Positions 1 through 11,698 of a stretch of DNA of 64,000 nucleotides are shown in pieces. The stretch is from Rebecca billardiae RCC1528. Lineage: Eukaryota > Haptophyta. Position 1 is the stretch's first letter, and the number at the start of each line of letters is the position of its first letter. The DNA lies in NCBI GenBank assembly GCA_965240325.2, contig OZ251232.1, positions 1,364,001-1,428,000 on the forward strand. Direction: 5' to 3'. Both the position numbers and the translations under genes were made by a program. Below the pieces are notes generated by a model, which worked only from the letters and a program-made list of their open reading frames with translations, had not been told where the DNA came from and searched no databases.

Positions 1-3000
1 GAGCAGACGGTGATCCAGTACAAGGTGGGCCACCACCCGCACCTCAAGTCGCCCTCGCCGCCGCCGCCCGCGCCCTCGCCGCCGCCGCCCTCGCCCTCGC
101 CGCCGCCGCCGCCGGGCGGCAAGCAGTACGAGGGACCCGAGCTGTGCATCGGCAGCTACAAGCCGGACGAGCCGCCGCGCTTCGACGCGGCGCAGGTCGG
201 CGTGGGGTTCAACTTCACGTGCGCGCTCACGACCAAGGAGGCGCGCGTCAAGTGCTTCGGCGCCAACCCCTTCGGCCAGCTCGGCGGCGGCCACGCCGAC
301 GAGTGGGCGGCGATCGGCGACCACTTTGTCGACCTCGGGACGGTGCACGTGGGCGAGCACTTCCACATGGGCGACGCGGCGCACCCGAACCACATCGCGC
401 CGGGCTTCCACATCCCGCTCAAGGTGCAGATGGTCACGGCGGGCCACTCGCACGCGTGCGCCCTCACCTGCGGCGGCCTCGTCAAGTGCTGGTGCGCGCC
501 TCGCGCGCGCGCGCGCGCCGCGCGCCGCGCGCGCAGCTTGGCCGCGCCGCGCCGCGCCGCGCCGCGCCGCGCCGCGCGCGCGCCGCGCGCTCACCCGCCC
601 GCCCGCCCGCCGTGCCCTCGCCGACCGCGCGGCGCGGCCACCGCGCGTGCGCAGGGGCTCGAACGCGCTCGGCCAGCTCGGGTACGGCGACACGATCAAC
701 CGCGGCTTCTTCCCCTCGGACATGGGCAACAACCTGCCGTACATCCAGCTGGGCCACGAGAAGGGGCGCCACCCGCCAATGGGCGAGCACCACCGGCACG
801 CGGCGATCAAGCAGATCGTGGCGGGCGGCGGCTCGTGCTCGCCGCACGAGTTCCCGATCGAGCCGCAGGGCCGCACGTGCGCCGTCGACACGGCCAACGA
901 GCTGCGCTGCTGGGGCGACAACACGTGCGGCTACCTGCCGCACTCGAAGGACTCGGGCCACTGCATGCAGCACGGCCGCGCGCACGACGCGATCGCCGCG
1001 GGCGGGCACCACCCGTGCGCGGCGATCGGCGACGAGAGCTTCGAGATGGGCAACCACCTGCCGGTAATCAGCCTGCACCACGACACCAAGTTCACCTACG
1101 CCGTCTCCGTCGGCGTCACCTTTGCGTGCGCCATCTCGGCGCCCGACGAGTCTCCGGACGCGCAGTGGTCGCCGCAGGAGAACGCCGAGAAGGGCGGCGG
1201 CAAGCTCAAGTGCTGGGGCGACAACTCGTTCGGCCAGCTGGGGCAGGGGAACCACGAGTCGGTGAAGTACCGCCTCGACGCGCCGCCGGGCGACCCCGAC
1301 TTCGTGCCGTGGGTCGACCTCCCCGGCCCCGCGCTGCAGGTCTCTGCCGGGTTTGCGCACGCGTGCGCCGCGGTGCAGCCGCGCGGCTCGGGCGAGGTCA
1401 AGCTCTACTGCTGGGGCGAGAACGGCGCGGGGCAGCTGTACCTCGCGCCCGACCCGACGTCCGACCTCACGTTCGTCGGCGACGACCCCGACGAGATGGG
1501 CGCGGGCATGAAGGCCGTGCCCGTCGCCGTGCGCACGCTGCGCGAGCCGGAGGACTCGGCGATGGGCCGCGAGGCGTCGTACGACGCGCCGTTCATCATC
1601 GCGGGCAAGAAGAACCCGTCCTACTGCCCGGACCTGGGCTCGGCGACGTGCGTGATGGGGCCGGACGACGTGGTCGACGCGAAGTGCGTGGGCGCGCACC
1701 ACGCGATGGACACGCTGCAGATCCCCTCCGTGATGGGCAGCGCCGTCCACCTGCGCAAGATCAGCGGCGAGGGCGGTGAGACCAAGTGCGTCTCTGCCGA
1801 GCGCGGCACCGCCAACCGGCGCGCGGTCGTCTCGCGCGCGTGCGACGTGGACGACCTGCGGCAGAAGTGGACGTTCGACTACGACGAGGGCGTGTACGTC
1901 TCGCTCTTCCACACCGACGAGCGCCTCTGCCTCTCCACGCAGCGCGACGGCGGCACCGGCGCCGACGAGCTCGTGCTCGAGCCGTGCGAGGCGGCGGCGC
2001 GCGTCGACTTCGACATCGGCAAGCAGGTGCCCTACTGCCAGAAGCCGCACGACCAGCACGACTTTGCCAACCCGACGAACGTCGCGACGCTCGACCCGGA
2101 CTCGGCCAAGTGCTTCGAGGTGGTCAAGGGCGAGTTCACCTGCGAGTCCCGCCTGTGCGACCAGCCGCCCTTCCTCGGCTGCGAGCCGCTGGACAACCCG
2201 TGGCCGCCGCCGAGCCCGTCGCCGCTCTCGCCGCCGCCCGCGCCGCCCGCCGAGCACCAGTGCGAGACGCTCAAGCCGGCGCCGCACTGCAACGAGCGCT
2301 TCTTCCGCGCGCTGCTGCGCAAGAAGAAGAAGATGTCGCTCCCGCCCGAGTGCAACTGCAACGGCGACGCGCTCGAGGAGTGCAACTGGGAGCAGTTCAA
2401 CTCGCGGCACTGCCAGATGGCGCTGCAGCAGGACACGTTCCTGCGCTGGGAGTGCCTCGCGCACGCGCTCACGCCGGTCGCGCGCTTCATGAACAAGGAC
2501 TGCCTGCACAACTGGCACCCGTTCGAGCAGGCGCGGCCGACCGACGCGCAGCTCGACAAGTGCATGGCGATGGGCTACGACCTCGAGCTCATGCACTCGG
2601 AGCCGTGCGCGGAGGACGACCGCGACTGCTGCCTCGAGTTCGTCGAGTGCACGCTCGACTCGTCGCAGACGGGCGGCAACCACCCGCTCAAGGTGACCAA
2701 GTGCAGCAACGGGCAGGAGCGGCAGTGCTGGTACCGCTCGTCGCTCGTCTCCTCCGCGCTGCACGACGCCGGGCTGCACGGCGAGTACTACTCCGCGTTC
2801 TACGAGCAGTACAAGATCGAGCACGGCTGGAACCCGATCCGGCAGTGCCTCGTCCACCCGGCGCAGTCGCGCGCCAACGTGGCGCACGAGGCGGTGAACG
2901 AGATCCCGGAGGCGCTGTACCAGACGTGGGAGTGCTCGGCGGACATCTCGCAGGTCTGGCTCTTCCGCGGCGTGCTCCCCGCCTCGGTCACCTACTACTC

Positions 3001-6000
3001 GGAGGTCGCGCAGCGCTGCGCCGAGGACCACGCGCACTGCCCGTCCGACTACGACGTGCACGACGCCGGCCGCCACTTCTGCGAGGCGTTCACCGACTTC
3101 GAGCACCAGCACACGGTGCTGGCGGAGCGCCGGATGCACGAGTGCCCCGAGGTGATGCGCACGTGCGACGCGATGATCCGCGGCTTCGACGCCGGCGGCT
3201 ACTACCAGCGCAACCCGGGCGTGACGCAGTGCCCCGACCGCGACGACTTCAACCGCACGCTCATGCCCGACACCGTCTCGATCTTCGGCACGCACTGCCA
3301 CCACGTGCCGCGCGACTGGGAGCACCGGCTGGACGAGCAGTACTCGTGGATCATGCAGTGCAACCAGGAGCACTCCAACTACTGCGTGCTGCCGCACAAG
3401 GTCTTCTACCACGGCGGCGAGGCGCCGCCGCCGCCGATGAAGGACGTGCTCGCGCCGCCGCCGCACCCGCACCACCTCGTGTGGGCGGCGCCGCCGCCCG
3501 CGCTGCCGCCGAGCCCGCCGCCGCCGCCGCCGCCGCCGGACGACCAGTGCGCGCACCTCGGCCCGGCGCCGCACTGCAACGAGCGCAACTTCCGCCACCA
3601 GCTCAAGGAGCGGATGAACATGACGATGCCCGCCGAGTGCTCCAACGCGCGCGACCCGATGAAGCCGACCGGCGACCAGCGGTGGAACTCGGAGGAGTGC
3701 AAGCTCGCGCTGAACGCGAGCGCGTTCCTGCGCTGGGAGTGCCTCGCGCACGCGCTCACGCCGGTGATGCGCTTCATGAACAAGGACTGCCTGCACAACT
3801 GGCACCCCGTGCTCATGGCCGACTCCACCCTCGACTACGACAACGCCGCGCAGATCTGCGGCGCGCAGGGCTACCCCGAGGACCTGATGCACACCGAGTG
3901 GTGCGTCGAGGACGAGCACGACTGCTGCCTCGAGTACGTCGACTGCCACTTCGGCGCGCTCGCGATGGGCGCGAACCACCCGCTCAAGTCGACCAAGTGC
4001 GACCCGAAGCAGGACCGGCAGTGCTGGTACCGCACGTCGATGGAGCGGCACGCGAACGGCCTCACCGCCGAGAACTTCTACTCGGCGTACTACGAGTCGG
4101 TGAAGCACGAGCGCGGCTGGAACCCGGTGCGGCAGTGCCTCACCTCGCCGTTCGACTTCGAGGGCGACGCGTCGAGCCGGCAGGTGGTGGACACGCCCGA
4201 GGCGTCGTACGGCACGTGGGAGTGCTCGGGCGAGATCGAGCAGCAGTGGTCGCCCAACAACATCCTGCCGCACTACATCCAGTTCTGGCGCGACTCGGTC
4301 GAGCGCTGCTCGACCGACCCGACGCAGTGCTCGAGCGCGTTCACCGTGCAGGAGGCGGGGCGCGAGTACTGCACCAAGTTCACCGAGTTCATCGAGACGC
4401 AGACGGCGGACGCGCTCGCGCGCCTCGAGAAGTGCCCGGGCCACGCGCACACGTGCGAGGACCGCAAGTCCAACTCGTTCGCCACGTCCGACCTCACGGT
4501 CGACTGCCCGGACCCGGACGACTTCAACCGCACGCTGCTGCCCAACATGGACGAGATCTTCGGCGACGACTGCGAGCGCGTGCCCAACAACTGGGAGTAC
4601 ATGATGCAGAACCAGTACGAGTGGAAGATGATCTGCAACGAGAACCACTCGCCCGTGTGCATCATGCCGCACCGCCAGCAGTTCCGTCACCCGGGCCCGC
4701 CGCCGGGCACGCCGCTGCCGCCGCCGCGCCCGCCGCCGAGCGCGCCGCCCAAGCCGCCGCCGAGCCCGCCGCCGCCGAGCCCGTCGCCCTTCCCGCCGCC
4801 GTTCACGCCGCCGGCGCCCGCGCCCAACCCGCCGCCCAAGCCGCCGCCCAGCCCGCCGCCGAGCCCGCCGCCGCCGATGGTCCCCAAGTACAAGCGCGTG
4901 TGCAAGCCCGAGGCGCCCGCCGAGACGTGCGAGCACACGATCTGCACGCTCGAGGCGCCGTGCCGGCTGCGCGCGCACGACCCGTCGACCAAGTCGCCCT
5001 CGCCGCACACCGCGTGCGTCGACACGCGCGACTGGCGCAACGAGGCGGCGCGGCGCGGCACGGTGCCTGAGGACGCGCTGAGCTGCGAGGTGCGCGCGCT
5101 CGCGCGCGCCGACCGCGCGCCGCCCCGCGCGCCGCTCAACCGCCGGCCGGCGCACCGCCGCTCAACCAACCGCCGCCCTCCGCGCGCCGCGCCCGGGCCC
5201 CATCCGCCCGCGTCGCAACCCGCCCCCCTCGCTCCCCAGGACTACACGAGCAATGGCTACTGCTACCAGGGGGAGCTGCACCGGCCCGAGATGGGCGGCG
5301 CGCGCTACCAGTGGCCGGAGCACAACTGCTGCGACTGCGGCAAGGCGGAGCACCTCGGCATGCCCTCGACGATGGGCCTGCGCTGCGTCGTGTACCACAT
5401 CACCGAGAGCGGCCAGCACCGGCTGTCCGCGGTGCGCGCGCGCCGCCCTGCGCGGCTGCGCGCGCAAAACGGCCGCGCACGGCCGCCGCGCCGCGCGCGC
5501 GCAGGGCGGCGCGCCGCGGCTCACCGCGCGCACCGCCGCCCCGCGTGTTCGCCCGCGCACCCGCGCGCGCGCGCAGGAGCCGTGCGACAAGGCGGGCATG
5601 GGCGACTGGGAGAACCTCGGCTCCTCGGCCGCGCAGTACTATGCCGCGTGGGCGATCATCGACGGGCTGGTCAAGCCGGTGGGCGCACGGCGCACCGCAC
5701 GCGCGAGCGACCCCGCCGCGCTGCGCCGGCCGCGCGCGCGCGGGCTCGGCGCGTGTGCTCACGCGCGTGCGCGCCGCGCCGCGCCGCGCGCCCCGCTCGC
5801 CCCCAGGTCGACCCGCACACCGGCACGCTCGTCGAGACGGACTACTGCCTGGACGCGGACATGCAGCTCGTGCAGTGCCTCAACTCGAGGCACGAGCCGG
5901 ACGTCGAGCCTTTCTACCCGATCCACCCGTATCACTCGCACAACTTTCTGTGCTTCGAGGGGACGGACCACCACGCGGCGGACGCGCTGTGCGTGGCGCC

Positions 6001-6358
6001 GGTCGACCTGTCCGCGACCAAGCCCGAGGCGCAGGCGCACGGCCGCATGGCCGACGCCAAGGACGTCCACCTCGAGTCGGAGAAGCTGCGGCGCGCGCAG
6101 GCGAACGCCACCGCCAGCGCGATCGCGACCGCGCGCGCGCGCCTCGCGCACCACTTGGCCGCTGAGGAGGCGGCCGCGGGCGGCCGCGCGCGCGCGCGCG
6201 CGGCGCGCGCGCGCTGGGCGGCCGCGCTCGGCGCCGGCGCCGTGCTCACGGCTGCGGTCGCGGCGTACGCCGTCCGCCGACGTGGCGCCACCACGGCCGC
6301 CGCCGCCGCCGCCGCGGACGCCGCCGCCAGCTCCAAGGACGGCGCGACCATGCTCTGA
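1..6358 (+). CDS. Extracellular RCC1 / Cys-rich / polyproline type I membrane protein (5' partial)
   Basis: The reading frame is open at the window edge, so the N-terminus is missing. Exons are 1-491, 655-5089, 5240-5431, 5577-5678 and 5807-6358 with GT-AG introns, giving at least 1923 residues. Order of parts: a Pro-rich stretch; RCC1-like repeats (CWGSNALGQLGYGD, CWGDNSFGQLGQG, CWGENGAGQL) to about nt 1500; a ricin-B-like segment (nt 1780-2020, with QKW and LCLS motifs); a Pro-rich linker; two ~400-residue Cys-rich repeats (nt 2263-3400 and 3547-4680); more SPPPP repeats; a Cys-rich tail; one transmembrane helix (AALGAGAVLTAAVAAYAV); and a short cytosolic end. The many cysteines and Ser-Pro linkers resemble algal cell-surface glycoproteins. 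A surface or scale-associated role is inferred. RCC1 blades are usually found in intracellular proteins, so their use here is unusual. The ricin-B call is weak. Confidence 0.75.
2263..4680 (+). repeat. Tandem intragenic duplication of a ~400-residue Cys-rich domain
   Basis: Two adjacent coding units (about 2263-3400 and 3547-4680) share the same order of landmarks: PAPHCNER, FLRWECLAHALTPV, RFMNKDCLHNWHP, DCCLE, RQCWYR, GWNP.RQCL, WECS and DFNRTL. They are separated by a Pro-rich linker. Cysteine spacing is conserved throughout, so this is a duplicated folded module. I do not recognise the domain. Confidence 0.85.
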
Positions 6359-7032
6359 GCCAGCCAGCCCCTGTCTGACGCGCCGCCGCGTGGCGCGCCG
6401 CGCGAGTGGCGTGGGCGTCGCCTCGCCCAGCTGCGCCGCGGCACGCTGCGTGGCACGCCTCTCCGCTGCTGCGGTCCGGGCGTCGCCCAGCGGGTCAACA
6501 CGCGCGTCCCGGCCACGTCTACTGCTCGGTTTCACGGTCGGCGCTGCTCGGCGCGACCGCTTCGGCGGCAGCTAGTCACAACGCGGCAGGAGTGGCCGCG
6601 GGGACCGCCCCAGCGGGCCGCAGACTGCAGTGTGCAGAGGCCGTGGCACGGTTCTGCGCCCTCCGAGGCGCCGCGATCGACCTGGCTGGGTGTCGCCCTA
6701 CCCGCATCGTCATGAACTGCATGTTCGAGCTACTACCAGTCACTGTAGCAATCATCACGCTACGGTACTGCCACAAGGAACGTTCTATCATCTATGCTAA
6801 TTTCGAGCGCCTTCAACAACAATCATAGGTTTCAGGCTGACGGTTGTACCAAGGTGGGTAGGTTGTACCCAGCGCCAACCAAGATGAATAGAGAGCCTTG
6901 CATCAACGCGGGCAAGATCCCGTTCCATGCCTCCCCATCCATCAAGGAGCCAGCTACAACAGGGGGTGCGGCGGTGCGTGTGCGGCGCCAAGGGAGCAAC
7001 CCCAGGGTGGGCGGCGCCGCCTCGCGTGCGCG
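6359..7032. other. Intergenic, nothing recognised
   Basis: About 670 bp between the surface-protein stop and the EF-hand start. Composition falls to moderate GC from about 6700 to 6900. I see no convincing gene, repeat or RNA here. Confidence 0.5.
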
Positions 7033-8416
7033 ATGGGCTGCGGCGGCTCGGTCGCGAGGCCGCCTGCGGACATTCGGCTGGCGCCAGGCGCGAACGCGCA
7101 GACGAGCACGACGGCGACGCCCGAAAGCGCGCACCGGCCGCCCATCAGCGAGCCGGTGTACGTCCTTGCACAGCCGCCCGCGCAGGCGCCGCCGCCCGCA
7201 TCATCGCTCAGGCAGCCGGCTCCGGCGGCGCCGCCGCACGCGCGCCCGCCTGCCATCGAGCCGGAGAAACAGCCGGCACACACCGGCCCCGAGCAACCGG
7301 CCGCCGTCCCGCGTGCGCCGGCGACTCGCCATGTGGGTGGCGCGCCGGAGCGCGCGCTCGCCCCGTCAGCGCCGACGGCCGGGCGGCATGCCAGCGCCCC
7401 GGAGAGGGTGGACGCGCCGACCGCGCCATCGGGCTACAGGGTTGCGGGGGCGCCCGAGCGCGCCACCGCGCCCTCCGTGCCCACCGCCGTGGCCGAGCCC
7501 ACGGACCCGCCCCCTGCGGAGGGCGAGGCGCCGCTCACAGACCTCAGCTCACTGCCGCCATTCCTCGGCGGCGGGCCGGCGCGCATGGACGCGGCAGCCG
7601 TTCAGCAGATGAGCGCCGCGATCGACGGCGAGTTCGAGGCCATCATGGCCGCGGCCGAGGAGCGCGAGGCCCAGCTCGTCAAGGCGCGCGCCGCGTTCGC
7701 CAAGCACGACGCGGACGGCTCGGGAGCGCTCTCGCCAGCCGAGCTGCCGGCGCTGCTGCGCGCCCTTGGCGTCGAGCTGAGCGCGGAGCAGTACGCGCAG
7801 TACAGCGCCAAGATGATGCGGGTGCGCGCCGCGCGCGCCCGACGACGCGCGCGCGCCCCCGGCTGCGACGTGCTCGCGCCGCGCACGTGCCCTCGCCTCA
7901 TCCGCGCGCGCGCCGCCCGCCCCACACGACTCGGCTCTGCTCTGCGCGCCGCGCGCCCGCGCGCCCACGCAGGACCTCGACCGCGACCGATCGGGCGCGC
8001 TCGAGCAGCGCGAGTTCTGCGACTTCTACCTCAAGTGCCTCGCGAGCGAGCGCGCGCGGCGCAAGTACGCGGCGCGCGTGCTCTCCTCGATCAGCAAGGC
8101 CGAGCTGCGCGCGCGCGCGCGGCAGGCGTTTGCGCAGCATGACACGGACAAGTCCGGTGCGATCGACCGCGCCGAGCTGTCGGCCATGCTGCGAGGGCTG
8201 CTGGAGGAGCTGGCGCAGGAGCTCGGCGCGGAGCGCTGGGAGGCCTTCGTGGCGGACGTGATCCGCCGCGGCGACACGGATCAGAGCGCGCGCTTCGAGT
8301 TCAAGGAGTTCGCCGCGTACTACGAGAAGTGCCTGTCGTCGGAGGTCGTGATGCACCGGTACGAGCAGAAGGTGCTCCTGCGGCTCGAGGGGGGCGAGCT
8401 CGTGATCGACGGCTGA
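7033..8416 (+). CDS. N-myristoylated four-EF-hand calcium-binding protein
   Basis: Two exons, 7033-7821 and 7973-8416, joined by a GT-AG intron in phase 0, give 410 residues. The start was chosen at the internal ATG opening MGCGGS, a classic N-myristoylation/palmitoylation signal; the upstream in-frame codons look non-coding. Residues 20-190 are a low-complexity Pro/Ala region with repeated APER.. APSAPTA units. Four EF-hand loops follow: DADGSGALSPAE (from residue 226), DRDRSGALEQRE (from 266), DTDKSGAIDRAE, and DTDQSARFEFKE. The last has Ala in place of the usual Gly at loop position 6. The intron splits EF1 from EF2. The protein is probably a membrane-anchored calcium sensor of the calmodulin superfamily; its target cannot be inferred. 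Confidence 0.85.
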
Positions 8417-8681
8417 ATGGGCGCCACAGCCGCAGCCGGCGAGATCAGACGTCAAGCTCCGCGCGAGCCGCCGGGACTGCGCGACGCTGGGCCCAACGAG
8501 CAGCACCCAGGCCGGCCTGGCCGCCAGCGTCCGTCAAGTGAAGACGCCGACCGGAGTGGCACTGCCGCACCGCCGCAATGCCGCAGCATGGCCGGGGCCG
8601 CTGGCCGCGGTCCCGATCAGCACGTCATCCACAGCTAGCCATATGATGATATCAGCATGGAGCCTGCGCCCTGCAACCGTG

Positions 8682-8801
<120 letters not shown>

Positions 8802-8867
8802 GCGGCGTGGCTTGTTGTCAGACGACAGGCTACGGGCTCCGAGTCCGGACGCGGTGCCGCGGCTCGA

Positions 8868-9902
8868 TTACGCCGACACCGACGCCGATGATAGTGCTGC
8901 TTGCTGCTGCTTGGATGCTGATCCGAGTCGCTTGTCAAGGGAAGGAGAGCGGTCACCGAGTGGCGGCACGATGCTGAGCTGTATGCTCTCGACGCTCCTC
9001 ATCTGGGCGTCGACGTGCTCTTGCAGCTTGTCGTGGACGACGCGCTCGATGAGCGCAGCGCTGAGGCCGCTGAGAACGACCGGTGTCTCGCGCGCGCTGC
9101 GATCGCCCCCGTCGTCCCTGCGGAGCAGCTGCATTCGGATGAACGACGCAAGGTTGGCGGCCGAGAGCTGGTGCGGCGAGCCCACGAGTGCAAGGTACTG
9201 GCCAGCATACGTCTGCACCTCGACCGCGCTCAGCTGCACGGCCTTGCCCGTCTGGAAGGCGTGCTTGATCTTGTACAGCATGTGGACGGCGTACGTGATC
9301 ACGTACACCAGCGACACGCCGTTCAGCAGCAGGAAGGCGAAGACCAGGCCCACCGCCCACCACGTGTCGCTCAGCGCGACGGCGGTCAGCGAGAAGAAGA
9401 AGGCGAGGAGGAAGATGCCCGCGCACAGCGTCTGGAAGCCGTAGCTCAGGCGCAGGCCCATCATGCGCTGGAACACCTCCGCCTCCTCGCTGCCCGCGAA
9501 CTCGCCGTTGACGACCATGATGAGCACGCACGCAAACGTGGAGACGATCGTTGAGCAGCACGAGGCGAAACTGACGGTCAGCAGCACGTCGTGCAGCACG
9601 CGCGCCATGAACTCACCCCATCGCTCCTCGATGCCATCCCAGTCGAAGCCGTCCACGTTGAAGAAGAAGTCCGCCGCCACCGTGAAGATCAGCGCCGAGA
9701 TCAGCGAGATGTTGACCATCTCCGAGCTGATCTGCGCCTTCACGTCACTCTCGTCGTCGTCGCCGAGCTTGAGCCACGAGCCGAGGAACATGGTCGCGAG
9801 CACCCACAGTCTGCTCTGCGGTGGCGTCACGACCCTACGCTCGTCGATGGGCCTGCCCTTCATGGTGGCGCGCAATCGAACTGGCTCGTGCGGCGGCGAC
9901 AT
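8868..9902 (-). CDS. Four-transmembrane membrane protein, possibly Orai-like
   Basis: A single-exon gene of 344 residues from the ATG at 9902 (331 from the in-frame ATG at 9863; both are plausible). Four hydrophobic helices are visible: [39 protein letters not shown] (running on to CVLIMVV), [20 protein letters not shown] and [20 protein letters not shown]. Their lengths and order, the acidic residue near the end of TM1 (VAAD), the basic stretch after TM4 ([10 protein letters not shown]) and the soluble C-terminal tail recall the Orai/CRAC calcium channel family, in which a TM1 glutamate lines the pore. That match is topological only and remains a hypothesis. The C-terminus, about 120 residues, is helical and charged. 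The gene is divergent from the FUT8-like gene, with 160 bp between start codons. Confidence 0.7.
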   Translation of the reverse strand: MSPPHEPVRLRATMKGRPIDERRVVTPPQSRLWVLATMFLGSWLKLGDDDESDVKAQISSEMVNISLISALIFTVAADFFFNVDGFDWDGIEERWGEFMARVLHDVLLTVSFASCCSTIVSTFACVLIMVVNGEFAGSEEAEVFQRMMGLRLSYGFQTLCAGIFLLAFFFSLTAVALSDTWWAVGLVFAFLLLNGVSLVYVITYAVHMLYKIKHAFQTGKAVQLSAVEVQTYAGQYLALVGSPHQLSAANLASFIRMQLLRRDDGGDRSARETPVVLSGLSAALIERVVHDKLQEHVDAQMRSVESIQLSIVPPLGDRSPSLDKRLGSASKQQQAALSSASVSA

Positions 9903-10062
9903 GGACGAACGGGGTGGAGTGGTCCCGACGGCGACGACGGCGGCCTGGGCGAGCGGCGCGGGCGCGGCGGCGCGCGGCCACGACGAACGCGCGAACTCGC
10001 ACCGTTCACCGGCACGATCTCCCCAGCAGGAGATCCACGGCTCAGCTGCGCTGAGCTGCAGA
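9903..10062. promoter_or_regulatory. Putative bidirectional promoter
   Basis: Only 160 bp separate the divergent start codons at 9902 (minus) and 10063 (plus), so both 5' UTRs and core promoters must lie here or overlap the genes. No TATA box is evident. Confidence 0.45.
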
Positions 10063-11316
10063 ATGATGGCGTCGCTGCGATCCGCGCTGGCTCTGGCAGC
10101 GCTGCTCGCGCCAGCGCCGGCGTGGTCCAAGCCACGTATGGACCCGCCGACGCCGCCCGCCATCATGCCACTCCATCCTCTCCAGGCTGTGCGAGCGTTC
10201 AGGCACGGCGAGGCGTACCTGAGATGCCGTGAGCAGCCGCCGTGCAACAATCGCACGGGCGTGACCGTCGTCGAGATCGGCCCGGGTGGTGGGTTCGCCT
10301 CGATGTTCCAGGTGGCCGCGGAGAGGGTGGTGAGGACGCTGCGCGAGCAGCCGCTCCCCGTCCACGTGCGCGGCGAGATCAAGTGGTACAGCCAGAACAG
10401 CTACTGCCAGGCCGCTCGGCTGCAAGGCGTGGACTGCCACTTGGAGCCGTTCCTCTCGCGCGAGTGCGCGCCGGGCTCGGCGGCCGGGCGCGGGCGGTGC
10501 GACGCGCTCGCGCCCGCCGAGGCGCTGCGGGGGCCGAGCTGGGACTCGGCGTGGTGGTATGCCATGGTGCAGGCGTACATGCTGCGGCCGAACGCGCGGC
10601 TGCTCGGCGCGATCGACCGCGTGCGCGCGTCGCTCGACCTGTGGCACCCCGCGGACGTCGCGGTGCACATCCGGCGCGGGGATAAGATCACGGACCGGCG
10701 CGCGAGGCAGCCCGCGAACATCACCGTCTCGGACTTCCTCGCCGCCGCGCTCTCGCTCGTCAAGGCGCGGCGCGCGCAGTGCCAGTGCACGCGTGCCGCG
10801 CACCGCTGCCGCCCGGCCGTGGTGTTTGTGGCGACGGACTCGCGCGAAGGGGCGGAGGCCGCGCGCGCGTGGGGCGAGCGGCACGCGTCGCTGCTCAGCG
10901 TGCGCATGCAGTCCTCGACCGTCACGCAGCAACTCAGTGGGCCGGGCATCGAGCTCGCCATGTACGCGAAGCGCGCGCACAAGCGCGCGGGCTATGACGA
11001 GCACGCGCACGCGCGCCTCGCGGACGAGCTGCTCGTGGACCTTGTGCTGCTGGCGGAGGCGCGCACGTTCGTGGGCCTCTGCATGTCGCAGGTGGCGCGC
11101 GCGGCCGTGGCGATCGGCCTCGTGCGCGGCACGATGCGCGACGCGCTCGTCATCGACGCCGACAACCTGCCCGCGCGCGACAGGTGGAAGAAGGGCACGG
11201 AGGAGGGCTGGCGCACGGTGGGCACGCCGATGCCCGCGGGAGTGTTCGACCGCGAGACGTGCTACGCGGAGGAGCGCGCGCGCAAGGCCAAGGTGAAGCA
11301 CGGGCTGGGCACGTGA
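10063..11316 (+). CDS. Secretory FUT8-like fucosyltransferase-fold glycosyltransferase
   Basis: A single-exon gene of 417 residues. Two adjacent ATGs open an N-terminal signal sequence or anchor (MMASLRSALALAALLAPAPA). The segment VHIRRGDKI (H202 to D207) matches the GDP-fucose-binding motif HxRRxDK of the alpha-1,6-fucosyltransferase and O-fucosyltransferase superfamily. The later segment VDLVLLAEARTFVGLCMSQV (about residues 325-345) matches the family's C-terminal motif, in which FUT8 has a Ser-Ser-Gln-Val core. Several cysteines fit a lumenal enzyme. The inferred role is transfer of fucose or another deoxysugar to secretory glycoproteins in the Golgi. It is shorter than animal FUT8 and lacks an SH3 domain, so the acceptor is unknown. 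A related inverting GT of the same fold is the main alternative. Confidence 0.65.
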   Translation: MMASLRSALALAALLAPAPAWSKPRMDPPTPPAIMPLHPLQAVRAFRHGEAYLRCREQPPCNNRTGVTVVEIGPGGGFASMFQVAAERVVRTLREQPLPVHVRGEIKWYSQNSYCQAARLQGVDCHLEPFLSRECAPGSAAGRGRCDALAPAEALRGPSWDSAWWYAMVQAYMLRPNARLLGAIDRVRASLDLWHPADVAVHIRRGDKITDRRARQPANITVSDFLAAALSLVKARRAQCQCTRAAHRCRPAVVFVATDSREGAEAARAWGERHASLLSVRMQSSTVTQQLSGPGIELAMYAKRAHKRAGYDEHAHARLADELLVDLVLLAEARTFVGLCMSQVARAAVAIGLVRGTMRDALVIDADNLPARDRWKKGTEEGWRTVGTPMPAGVFDRETCYAEERARKAKVKHGLGT

Positions 11317-11559
11317 GCGGGGGGGGTGCCGGCCCAGCAACGCGGGCACGGCGGCGCGGCTATGTCCGAAGCAAGGCCTGCACGGCCGGCCATGACCGAT
11401 GCTATTGGCCGAATGGCCGCTAGGCGGCGGCCAATGGGCTCCAATGAGGGTAGCTCTGATCAGGGGAGAGGGAGCCTGAAATCTGAAATTGAGAGGAGGG
11501 CGACACGCATGCACAGTCGCTCATGAACAGCTCAGGCAAGGCTACTAGTAGTAACAAAA

Positions 11560-11620
11560 CAACCCAATAGCAACTTACCGTCCGACTCAACAACCCAATA
11601 GCAACTTACCGTCCGACTCA
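11560..11620. repeat. Tandem duplication, 31-bp unit x2
   Basis: The unit CAACCCAATAGCAACTTACC and its 11-base continuation occur twice head to tail, about 80 bp upstream of the channel start codon, in an otherwise featureless 380-bp intergenic stretch. Confidence 0.9.
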
Positions 11621-11698
11621 GCGAACCGGCATGCAAGACTTGAGAAACGACGATCCCGTTCACAGTTCGTCAAGAGCGGCGGAGCCACCCCGAGGGCC

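Noticed and set aside
482-5155. A 1557-codon open frame on the minus strand opposite the RCC1 surface protein
   Set aside because: Arg/Val/Leu-rich translation with no motifs; it is the antisense shadow of a GC-rich coding strand whose plus-strand frame has clear domains and splice sites.
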